The notes beneath the pieces are model-generated. The model saw only the letters and a list, made by a program, of their open reading frames with translations, did not search any database and was not told where the DNA came from. A stretch of DNA of 64,000 nt, taken from contig CM055104.1 of NCBI GenBank assembly GCA_029204225.1, positions 47,748,451 through 47,812,450 of the forward strand, in the 5' to 3' direction. Shown piece by piece: positions 21,957-32,111 of this stretch (its first letter is position 1; the number at the start of each line of letters is the position of its first letter). A program made the position numbers and the translations under genes. Source of the stretch: Diphasiastrum complanatum. Lineage: Eukaryota > Streptophyta > Lycopodiopsida > Lycopodiales > Lycopodiaceae.

Positions 21957-23210
21957 CATTAGGGCCCTTTTTGGACTCAAAAAGGGCCTCTTCACTAATT
22001 ATAATTAGTGTTAATGACGACATGTGTACCAATAAGAGAGTGACAACTGAGATGGAATGGTCCATATGATATGGCACATCCAATGGTGTAAATTAGATCT
22101 TCAATCCTAACCCACCCACTAACTCTCTTCTAACTCTACTTCCTCAACCCATAATAATGATGATAGGACATGGCTCAAGTTCAAATTTAAATGAAAATAT
22201 AGCTATTTTTTCACGGCCTTCAAAAGTTGTTTTTAATAACTCAGAATGTCAGAAAAGGGGGCCCAATATTTCATTGGGCTCCCATATTGGAAAAAATTTC
22301 AAAAAAAAAGTCGGGGGGAGGGGGGATTGAGGTACAAGCCCCGCCCCCCCTTGGTAGTACACACACCCCCCGGCTCCCCCTTGTGTACCCTCTCCTAGCC
22401 CCCTTTGCCCGCTGGCTGCGCTGTCAAGCGGGCCCCCCACCTTCCTCCCTCTGGGTCGCTGACATGAGTGAGGGCGCAAGACCCGGAGGGATCACGCCCC
22501 CCCCCCCCCACATCTTCTTGCACAGCCATTGAGGAGGGGAGGGAGAGAAGTCACGCCACTAGCCCACGCGTGCACAAGGGAGCCGGTGCCTCGAAGCACT
22601 GTCCACTTCGAGGCACCGGCTCCCCTGTGCGCGCGTGGGCTGGTGGCGCGACTTCTCCCCCTCCCCTCCTCATTGGCTGTGCAAGAAGATGTGGGGGGGG
22701 GGGGGGGGGGGGGGGTTCGCATGGATCCCTCCGGGTCTTGCGCCCTCACTCATGTCAGTGTCCCGGAGGGAGGAAGGTGGAGGCCCCGCTAGACAGCGCA
22801 GCCAGCAGGCAAAGGGGGATGGGAGAGGGTACACAAGGGGGGCGGGGGGGGAGGGTGTGTGTGTACTACCAAGGGGGGGGGGGGGATTGTACCTGAAATT
22901 TTTCTCAATATGGGGCCCCAATGAAATATTGGGTCCCATTTTCCTGACATTCTGAGTTATTAAAAACGACTTTTGAAGGCCGTGAAAATTGAAAGTCATA
23001 TTGGATTCAAGATTCTAGATAACATTAAAATCATTTGTCCTTGTTATATTACACTAGGCCCTAAGTGAAGCCTATTGAAATGTGAGTTAACCCATGATAA
23101 ACCCATGGTGAACTGCCACATAGGACAATTAGTGGGTTAATTAATCATAATTAGCAAACACATTTAGGCACAGAAGAGGCCCTTTTTGGGTCCAAAAAGG
23201 GCCCTAATGG
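21957..23210. mobile_element. Foldback (long inverted-repeat) element
   Basis: The two ends are inverted copies: CCATTAGGGCCCTTTTTGGA at 21957 against TCCAAAAAGGGCCCTAATGG ending at 23210. Inner blocks also match in inverted order: CACGGCCTTCAAAAG (22213) against CTTTTGAAGGCCGTG (22970), and GGGCCCAATATTTCATTGGG against its complement near 22915. The centre is a 19-bp perfect stem (22578-22596 with 22606-22624) around a 9-base loop. The interior is GC-rich with long C and G runs. It encodes no protein, so it is a non-autonomous DNA element in the manner of foldback or MULE-derived repeats; the superfamily is unknown. Confidence 0.75.
22500..22720. repeat. Near-perfect hairpin core of the foldback element
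   Basis: The arms contain ACATCTTCTTGCACAGCCA / TGGCTGTGCAAGAAGATGT and GGGAGCCGGTGCCTCGAAG / its exact complement. The outer edges are a C run (about 22499-22509) and a G run (about 22691-22715). If transcribed, it would give a long double-stranded RNA. Confidence 0.9.
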
Positions 23211-23356
23211 ATTTGGCTTCCGATTTGCTGGAAAAGCGGCAGGAGGTCCTGAAACTTTTTTGGTCAGACCTTAGAGTTAACTTTTAGAAGTCTACATTGC
23301 TCTATAAGCTTGTCATTGGGCCTCATTAAGGCGCTACAGGAGCAATTTTTGGCGAA
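23211..23356 (+). other. Leader fragment of Copia-D
   Basis: Non-coding sequence directly upstream of the Copia-D gag ATG. No LTR or primer site is visible, so the 5' end of that element has been lost near the foldback element. Confidence 0.4.
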
Positions 23357-26300
23357 ATGGCAGGATTGGGGGAATCCGTTCTTGGAGAAGCTAGTAAATT
23401 GGACGGGGTATCCAATTATAGCATTTGGAAATTCAAAATGAAAAGTATTTTCATGGAAAAGGAGCCGTGGGACATCGTCAGTGGGGTGGAACAATGGCCA
23501 ACTACAACTCCAGCCGATATTCGTGCATTTGACAAAAGGGCATAGAAGGCCTTATCCTTGATAAATTTGTCAGTGACGGATCATGTCATTGCCCACATTT
23601 GCATGGGATGCACTCAAGACACAGTTTTAGACAGAAAACCCCTCTTGAATGATATTTCTGAGGACCAAACTCATAAGTGTTTGCAGGGAGGAGAATGAGG
23701 GCGTAGGGTCCTATTTTACACGAATAAAGGAGCTACGAGTCCAGTTGACAGCTATTGGAAAGCCAATAAGAGATGTTGAGCTAGTTCACACAGCTATGAA
23801 TGGCCTATCTAAAAATTTCCAAATGTTTGCAAGTGGCATTGCTTCGAGGGAGAGGCTACCAACATTTGAAAATCTTCACAACATCATCCTACAGGAGGAA
23901 CAAAGACGAGAAGTGGTAAAAACTCGACTTCCTACATCAGAAGATCAAGCAATGCTAGCCAAAGGAAAGCATAAATACAAGAAGCAACCCAAGAAGTCGA
24001 ATGTGGAGGATGACAATCAAGGATCCACATCAGGCAAGAAGAAGAAAGACAATTGTTTCTATTGCCAAAAGCTTGGACATTGGGCAAGAGATTGTCGCAA
24101 GAAGAAGGCCGATATTAAGAGGGGCAAAGTGAAGCAGTTGACCAATTTTGTCGAGGAAGAGAATGAAAGTGAACGAAGATCAAGGCACGACATTTGTGAT
24201 AGCATTGGCGTTGCAACATTCCATTGATCACACGCATTGGTACGTGGACTCAAGAGCAACGAGACACATGACTGGCAACAAATCATGGTTTAAAAACTGG
24301 GAGCTTACTGACGATGGAGATAGAGTTGCATAGGCGAATGGCAACGAGTGCCAAATTCATGGAGTTGGTGCAGTGCCTATTCAATTTCCTGATGGACATG
24401 TGAAGGTAATTGAAAATGTGTTGTGTTCCTGGTCTTCAGAAGAGTCTTTTATCTGTTGATACAATGACAGATCATAAGTTGAAGGTGGAGTTCAACAACA
24501 AGAAATGCCAGATCAAGGATGTGAAATGGGGTTTCTAGGTGATTGATGATGGCTTTAGGGATAAAACTTGTGGTTTGTACAAGTTAAATGTTGTTGTTAA
24601 GAAGTGCAATGTGTTAGCATCTACATCTCTATCACAAAGTGATTTGTGGCATAGACGTATGGGACATTTGAACTTCAAGAGCTTGAGGTTACTTTGTAAG
24701 CTCAAGATGGTAACAAGTCTACCTAGCTTGGATGACAAAGAAGAGTCCATTTGCAAGGAGTGCGTGCTAGTCAAGTTACACAAGAAGAAGTTCAACAAAG
24801 AAGGAGCAACAAGGGCAAAACAAGTGCTTGAGTTGATACAGTCTGACCTATGTGTGCGAATGAAGGTAATGTCTATTGGTAAAGCATTCTATTTGCTAAC
24901 CTTCATTGATGACTACTCACAAAAGGCTTGCACCATTAAGAAGAAGTCTGACACATTTGAATGCCTAAGAAGCTTCAAAGCATTGGTGGAAAATCAGTCA
25001 GGTGCTAAGATCAAGGTACTTAGGCCAGATCATGGTGGTGAGTATCATTCCACAGATTTTATTGATTTTTGCCAAGAGCATGGCATTAAATAGGAGTTTG
25101 CATAGGTTGATACACCTCAACAAAATGGGATCGCTGAAAGGAAGAATCGTACCATTGTCGAAGCAGCTAGGTCAAGATGACACGTATGGGAGTTACTGAT
25201 TCTTTATGGGGTGAAGCTGTCAAAACTGCTGTGTTCTTGCAAAATAGAAGCCCTACAATTGTTGTACATAATCGCACACTCGAGGAGGCATTCATTGGTG
25301 AAAAGCCTAAGATGGATGGGTTGGATGTTGAGGTGTATGTTCACATACCTAAGAGCGAGAGAGCCAAAATGCAGGTAAAGGCCGTGAAGTGCATTTTTAC
25401 AAGTTATGATAAACAAACCAAGGGATATAGATGTTATGATCCAGATGGGCTACGTGTGCACATTAGTCGTGATGTCTTATTTGATGAAATCCATAGATTT
25501 GGGGATGAAGAAAAGGATAATGATGAGCTATGTAAGCTTCTCAAGGAGGATGAAGTAGTTCTACCACCACAGGAAGATCATCATGATGACAATGAGGAAC
25601 ATTGTACTCCTCCCACCATAGAGACGAGATGGAGAGTGAGAAACAAATCTATTGGATCGGAAAAGACTGAAGTAGCAGGTGACAAAAGGGAGGAGCAAGA
25701 TGCACCATGGGATTCCTATTCATCTCATAGCGGATCACCTCAACGTAAGTTACCTTAATGGTATACTAAACTCATGAGTGACAAGGAAGGGAAAATCGTC
25801 GAGCCTAGTAAGGAGGGAGAGTTGCAGCATTCCATAAGAGAGAGGAAGGAACCTAACAGGTTTCAGGTAAATCTTGCACTTATGAGTGATATTATTTCAT
25901 CTACTGAACTCTCTTGTTTTGAGGAGGCCAAAAATCAAGAGATATGGCAAAAAGCAATGCAGGAGGAGATTGATCCCATCAAACACCATGACACTTGGGA
26001 GATAGTGGATCTTCCAAAGGGCAAAAGACCCATTGGCAACAAATGGGTATACTAGACAAAATACAATACTAATGGAACTATTGCAAAACACAAAGCAAGG
26101 CTTGTAGTGAACGGTTATGCACAAAGCAAGGGCATTGATATGAAGAGACCTTCGCTCCTGTGGCCAAGTGGAATACACTTCGCATGGTGATTCCTTTGGC
26201 GGTGTTATTTGGATGGAATCTACACCAGATGGACATAAATTCCATGTTCCTGAATGGTAAGCTTGAAGAAGAAGTGTACATGGAGCAACCTAGTGGCTTC

Positions 26301-27417
26301 GTGGTACATGGCATGGAGAAAAAAGTATGCAAGCTGAAGAAAGCCTTATATGGATTGAAGCAAGCACCACTTTGATGAGCATCTCCTATCTAGAGGTTTG
26401 ACACACACTTCTTCAGATTTCAATATTTACTACTTTGCTTGTCACTCTAGTATCACACTGATTTGCTGTACGTAGACGACCTCATAATCACAAGAAATGA
26501 TGATGATTTGATTGGTGCAATCAAGAAGGACTTATCTTCTAGTTTTGATATGACTGCTCTTGGCCTGATGGACTATTGTTTGGGAGTGGAAGTATGGCAA
26601 GGTTGCAGTAGCATTGCACTAATACAAACAAAGTACGTGAATGAGATTTTGAAGCATTTCAAAATGTGCGATAGCAAGCCAGTATCCACACCTGTGGAGG
26701 TTGGTAAGAAACTATCTAACTAGGATGAGAGTGCACTAGTTGATGCCACTTTATTTCATCAATTAGCTGGTCCGCTGATTTATCTCACAACTACTCGTCC
26801 TGACATAAGTTATGATGTAAGCATTGTAAGTCAATTCATGGCTACTCCTAGAGAGATTCACTGGAAAGCAGCAAAGAGAATTCTTCGTTAATCCATGGAT
26901 TGTTGTATGAGAGGCAACATACTTTACCAGTTTTACAGGGCTTTGTTGATTCAGATTGGGCAGGTTGTATTGATGACAAGAGATGTACCACATGTTATGT
27001 ATTTCATGTTGGTAATGGTATATTTTCTTGGTCAAGTAAAAAACAAGACACAGTTGCTCTTTCTACTACAGAAGTAGAATACAAAGCACTATGTTTAGCT
27101 ACGCAAAAAGCAGTTTGGCTAAGGAGATTGTTAGAAGACATTGGAATTCCGCAGAACAAGCCTACTATGATCAGATGTGACAGCCAAAGTGCTATACATC
27201 TAGCTAAAAATCTTGTATTTCATGCATGCACAAAGCATATAAAAATTAAGTATCATTTCATTAGAGAGAAGTTATTATCTAGTAAAATAGACATAGTGCA
27301 TTGTAAGACAGAGAATCAGTTAGCTGATATACTCACTAAAGCTTTAAGTACTGATAAGTTTGAGTCTTTTAGGGAAAAGCTCTTTGTAAGAAAGATAAAC
27401 TAGGGCTTAAGGGAGAG
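23357..27417 (+). pseudogene. Copia-D: decayed full-length copia gag-pol
   Basis: All copia domains are present in order but broken. Gag starts MAGLGESVLGEASKLDG with NYSIWKFKMKS; TAG at 23543-23545; zinc knuckle CFYCQKLGHWARDC (about 24053); protease WYVDSRATRHMTG with DSG mutated to DSR (about 24240); integrase zinc finger [13 protein letters not shown] (24640) with CKECVLVK; catalytic region FIDDYS and LRPDHGGEY, then TPQQNGIAERKNR (25110); RT YVDDLIIT (26470) and TTTRPDISYDVS; RNase H FVDSDWAGCIDD to 27403, with FHACTKHIKIKYH. Stops and frameshifts lie between most blocks. It belongs to a different copia lineage from Copia-A, F and I, and the fragment at 36711 is its relative. Confidence 0.92.
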
Positions 27418-27745
27418 TGTTAGAATAAGTAAGCCTGAGTTTCTCTTACAGTTCATGACTTTTCATGTTTAGCAGTGATTTTGAGCTTTGTACTGCTTTT
27501 GTAACAGTGTGCATGAGTGCTAGCTTAACGGCACGCGTAGTGTAAGTTGGGACACGTGTCCCGTAATGGAGACCAAACTGCCATGCAGCGATACCCCACA
27601 GGAAATATACTGTGTATATGTACCTTTTAGTCTCTTTTGTTTATACAGTTCAAAAGTGTTCTCTTGGGCTGGTGTGTGATCTCTCTTTATTGCTTATCTG
27701 ATTGATGTTAGTTTGCTTGCAAATTAGCTAACTATACTGCCAGTA
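27418..27745 (+). repeat. Copia-D 3' LTR (putative right end)
   Basis: Begins TGTTAGAATAAG directly after a purine tract (TTAAGGGAGAG) that follows the RNase H stop. TATA-like sequence lies near 27610-27650. The right end is approximate because no 5' LTR is available. Confidence 0.6.
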
Positions 27746-28066
27746 AGATCATTGACAACTTCCTCTTTTGTTATTAAGAAGAAATATAGGTCAAAGTTAA
27801 AATGCTTCTATTGTGGAATCCAAGGGCATTTTGCTAATGAATGTTTGAAGAAGCAAAGAGATGATGGTAGGCAAATCAACTTAACTACTAATGATGAGGA
27901 TCTAGGTGGTTGTGATTCTCTTTTGATGTGTTCTTTAAGTCCAATATCAAGTGAAGGTGACAAAGATTCATGTTGGATTGATAGTGGAGCTAGTTCACAC
28001 ATGACTACTCACAAGGAGTTCTTTACTTCTTTGGTCACAATGCAAAAGGAGATTGATATGGGCTAG
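27746..28066 (+). pseudogene. Copia gag/protease fragment
   Basis: A short open frame with a zinc knuckle CFYCGIQGHFANEC, an acidic linker and the protease start CWIDSGASSHMT, including an intact DSGA active site. It then diverges and stops at 28064-28066. Both sides have been lost. It lies on the plus strand between the Copia-D LTR and Copia-F. Confidence 0.85.
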
Positions 28067-28595
28067 ACAATTTTCAAATTTAGTTTCATGGCTATCTCCT
28101 AAAGTAGTTTGATTTTTGCTCAATATGCCTTCTACTCACATCAAGCTTGTTGTCTTGTCTCCCTTAAAGTCCATACTAGAAGAACAAAAGGCACAAAGAG
28201 AATATCGTGAGGATCCATTTTCCTCATTAAATTTTTTGGAATCAAGTATTCAAACATCAATTTTTTTTTAACTTTTCACATGTGTGGGGACAACTGAAAC
28301 AATGTGAATAATCTCCTAAAGTGTGAGTGATTGTACAACATGTTGATAGTGATTGTAGACATTGTTTGAGAGATAGAATCTTTGGTGTTGAATCTTTGTA
28401 CAATCACCAATCATCTATCAACATGTGTGAATGGGGTGGGAAAGTCAAACAATGTGAATAATCTCCTAAAGATTCAACCAATGTTGATAGTGATTGTATA
28501 AAGATTCAACACCAAAGAGACTAGCTTGGCAATTCTAAGGCAAGAGCACTTAATACATGCATGAAACATTCACCACTCATCATACACATGTGACT
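28067..28595. repeat. Non-coding stretch with internal direct and inverted repeats
   Basis: AACAATGTGAATAATCTCCTAAAG occurs at about 28299 and 28448, GTTGATAGTGATTGTA twice, and AATCTTTGGTGTTGAATCTTT is inverted against AAAGATTCAACACCAAAGA. ATCATCTATCAACATGTGTG is shared with 53709-53728, so this is probably part of an old LTR related to the one right of Copia-F. Confidence 0.55.
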
Positions 28596-29278
28596 TGTAA
28601 AAATTATAGCAAATAAGGATCCTAAAACACTTGAAATGATGAGGGAAACAATAGATTATGATTTAATAAGATTAGCACAAGTTGAACCATCAAAATCCAT
28701 AAAAAATCTATGCTTGAACCTCACTAAATGGCCCAAATCCTTGAAGAAGGCTTCACACGTGTGAAAGTACGGCCTCCCACAGTCTGAGTACTGTACACCA
28801 GACCTACATTCAATCCTATAATCATTAGTAATCACAAGTACTCAAACAATTATGAACATAGAGAGCAATTGCATCATTATGAGAGAAAAAACATGAAATT
28901 GCTTGATTGATTTTGGTGAGATATCATCACCTATATATACATGATCCATCACGGTTTTGGGCAGGTATGAGTAGCCCTAAACCTATCCCTAATGCTAATT
29001 TTGGTGGATCTTTCATCCCTACCAAGTTAGGGTTGGAATCTTGGATATCCCTCAACAATGCAAAAATTACCAAAAATAGCTCCTATTTTTTTCTCCCTTG
29101 TATCTAAGCATAATTTGGACTCATTCCAAAGGTTCTAACACTTAGGTCTACTTGAGAGCATCCTTATGAATGGAATCCTATGCTATTTAGCACGTGTGAC
29201 AAGCCACATCATGACCATCTAACTATTTACAAGTCATATGACCAAAACTAGTCAAGCTAGAATTGTGAATTTTTAACA
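28596..29278 (-). repeat. Copia-F 3' LTR
   Basis: Near-identical to 52712-53393. It starts and ends TG/CA and is followed on the right by a minus-strand purine tract (29279-29290). It carries TTCACACGTGTGAA at 28752-28765. Confidence 0.95.
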
Positions 29279-29355
29279 CTCCTCCTCACTATCTAGCTTG
29301 GTTCAATCATTGCTTTACTAATCACTCCAAGTGATGATCTGAACTTCATAAAAGG
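29279..29355 (-). pseudogene. Last residues of Copia-F Pol and its purine tract
   Basis: The minus strand encodes PFMKFRSSLGVISKAMIEPS and a stop. This matches the Pol C-terminus of Copia-A (LFMKHKTSLGVLSKSML). The purine tract and LTR follow. The coding sequence is cut at 29355 by the gypsy LTR, which shows where the gypsy element entered Copia-F. Confidence 0.8.
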
Positions 29356-30513
29356 TGTCATTTTTCTGGAATATATCTCCTAAGTACTTGCCTTGTAATT
29401 ATGGGCAAGACCTTTAAAAGGAAAAGAAATTGTCTTGGACAACCTTTACTAGGTCGTCCATACAAAACGACTAGATACGAAAAGTCATGATAAACTAGAG
29501 TAACTTTAACTCATAGTTAAGTATACCTCCTATGGTATAGTTGAACATATTTTTAGTCTAATTGTTAACTAGACCCTTTCGCGGGAGCGACGCACCTGTT
29601 GTTTTAGAGGTGTGTTTGTTCGTCCCGTAGAACATATATTGATCTCACACTTCAGTCTCGATCATCGAGAGAGAAGAGTTTATGCTTATGTAAGAGATTG
29701 AAGAAGTGAATAGAGTTCTATGAGTTATCATCTCTTATCTCTGTTCTTCACACTGCTAAGTGTGAGTGATCTTGAGTCTGCTAACAATCTCTAACGCATT
29801 TCATGAATTACTCTCTGATCAGACAGACGCTCTAGTGCATTACGGCTATTTGTTGTGTTTCCGTAAAGCATGATCTAAAGAATTGTCTTTAAACCATCTT
29901 CTTCATCTGTCGTGAATACTTTCTTTTCGGCACTCGAATAATGACTATCTTTGGTACAGTCTAGCATGATCATTGAATAAAGCTGTATGTATACATATGA
30001 GATGACAGTCCTTGTCTGAAGAATTCAGTCTTTGATCTGTTTTTCTGACTGGCATTGACATAAGTTTCTAACGTATTCTAAAACTCTTCGTGTTCTTTAG
30101 CCATTAAGTTGGGCTTTAGTTGTTGAGGACTTCTGTTTAGAAACAAATAGTTCGCAAACACGATTAATTAATTGTCTGCACAGTCGCGAATACATCAAAC
30201 AATTCTCGATTCTCTATTGACACCTTAATCAGCCAGAGTGTAGTACTGCTGTACTACTCTGATAACATCTCATCTGCAGAACGCGCTTCATTCGATTTGA
30301 TAAAGGCCAGATTGTTGTTCTGAAATTTATTAACATTACCCATCCCAAACATAAGTAATACTAGCTACTTTTTAATGTCTATCGACAACTAGAATAACAC
30401 TTGAAACCACTTGCCATAATTGTACCAAAAACATAACTCTCTAATGCTGTCCTATGTGGGAACGACATTATTTACTATAAAATCTATATTAACCCTGTTG
30501 GTATAGTGCGACA
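29356..30513 (+). repeat. Gypsy-A 5' LTR
   Basis: About 1158 bp, TGTCA start and GCGACA end. The last 50 bp recur, inverted, at the right edge of the window (63939-64000), which confirms the right LTR boundary. Confidence 0.85.
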
Positions 30514-30523
30514 TATACCAGAT

Positions 30524-30543
30524 TTTGGCGTTGTTGTCGGGGA
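30524..30543 (+). promoter_or_regulatory. Gypsy-A primer-binding site
   Basis: TTTGGCGTTGTTGTCGGGGA lies about 10 bp after the LTR. It resembles the TGGCGCCGTTGTCGGGGA-type primer site common in plant gypsy elements, with a C to T change in the TGGCGCC core. Confidence 0.75.
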
Positions 30544-30662
30544 TAGTTTAGGAAAGTTATAAGAAATCTGACAAATCCATCTCCATCTTTAGTATATGTC
30601 AAATAGAGAATCCAGACTAGTATGATACCGTAAGCTTAGAGAGGAACTTTTACAAAGATAAA

Positions 30663-32051
30663 GTGAGAATACCAGTCAAAGAAATCAAAATCACTGCCCA
30701 GTTACTTAAACTCCTAATTCACTTCGGTATGGAGGGTCCTGTTGCACGTTTCACTTCTATCTCTAAAATTAAATACGAGTATTTTAAAGGGACTTCTTTT
30801 GATGATGCAGATAGCTATGTCTCACAATTCGAGTCAATTGCTAATGCGAATAACGAGGGAATTGACGTAGATAAACTATGAATTTTCTCTGGTCTGCTAA
30901 GAAAGCAGACACGCATATGGTACAACCAAGTTGAACTATGCCGTGTAGGAACCCGGTACTTGCTGAAAGATGTGTTTCTGAACCAGTTCAGAGAGATCGG
31001 TTAAAAATCTAGAATTCTTGGACGTCTGAAAAATGTTCAGAAGAAGAGTAAAGAATCCCTTCGCAAATATACATGAAAGGTTAAAAATCTCATAGGAAAA
31101 CTAACCGGTGTATATCCCGTAGATATGCAGATCGAATGGGTTTTGGCTGGTTTACCACCAAAGATTGATCGGTATTGCACACAAGGGGACATGACCTCCT
31201 TAGCAGCAGTAATAGCTAGTGCCAAAAATTTTGAGACCTCGAAACTAGCACAAAAGCGACGATTGACTAAGAAATCTCGAAAATCGAAGACTGATTCTAG
31301 TGACAGCGATGAAGATTCTGATTCAAGTACCAGTTCTTCAAGCTCGGAATCTGAAAGCAGCGATTCATCATAATCAGAAGCTGACAAAGGAGAGAGAAAG
31401 AATAAACGACGAATTAAATGAAAGGATGACATGAAAGTTGTCAAGGATAAGTCGTCAACTTCCAAAGTGGAAAAGCTTTGGAAGAGTAGTATGGCTGACC
31501 TTAATAAAAAATTTAATGACTTGAAAGTGCAGATCTCTGAAGTTGCAGATAAAAGACCAAAAGCGTCTTCTTCCAACTCAAGAATGTGGTGTACGAAATG
31601 TGGAACTTCTGGACACACTAAGGAAGACTGCACTACTGTGAATGTCAAATACATTGAAGATCCTGCCCAGAAGGTACTTTTTAGTTTTCAAAATGATGCG
31701 ACTACTAACTATGTACAAGGTACTACAACATCGGCCCAGCAGGACAGACCCAAGTTCGCACCAAGAAGACATAATCCTCCTGAATTTGTTGGACCAACGA
31801 AGTCTCAAACCGCGACTAAACCAGTTTTGGACAACTGCTACAAATGTGAAGAGCCGAGACATTTTTCTCCTGACTGTCCTCAACCGCGAAAGCCCATTGG
31901 TTATGTACTATTATGTTCAAATTGCAGAGATCCTAGCCATAAGTATCCTGATTGCCCTCAGCCACAGAAGCTGCGACCCAAATATCAGTATGTAGCAACA
32001 CCAGCTACTACAGACATGAAAGCGAAAGCTGCGACTGATGCTGTTGTGTAG
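30663..32051 (+). pseudogene. Gypsy-A gag with three zinc knuckles
   Basis: Capsid-like part: YFKGTSFDDADSYVSQFESI (about 30780), stop TGA at 30879-30881, then IFSGLLRKQTRIWY and WVLAGLPPKIDRYC. A long Ser/Asp/Glu-rich tract follows (31280-31375). Three CCHC knuckles close the protein: CTKCGTSGHTKEDC (about 31598), CYKCEEPRHFSPDC and CSNCRDPSHKYPDC (to about 31965). Additional stops lie near 31002, 31074, 31371 and 31420. Three knuckles are more than the usual one or two in plant gypsy Gag. I know no start codon with confidence. Confidence 0.85.
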
Positions 32052-32111
32052 AGAATTGACGTTATTGAAGGAAAACTGGCAAAGACAGAAGATCGTTCCT
32101 AGCCAAGTGAC

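Noticed and set aside
22499..22715. Poly-C/poly-G runs as telomere-like or assembly gap filler
   Set aside because: They occupy matching positions in the two inverted arms, so they are part of the element, although run lengths may be imprecise.
22227..22999. Pro/Gly-rich open frames on both strands
   Set aside because: They lie in the GC-rich inverted arms of the foldback element, mirror each other and show no protein-like composition.
31037..31883. Minus-strand ORFs opposite Gypsy-A gag
   Set aside because: Shadow frames of the Ser/Asp-rich and zinc-knuckle coding region; no family resemblance.
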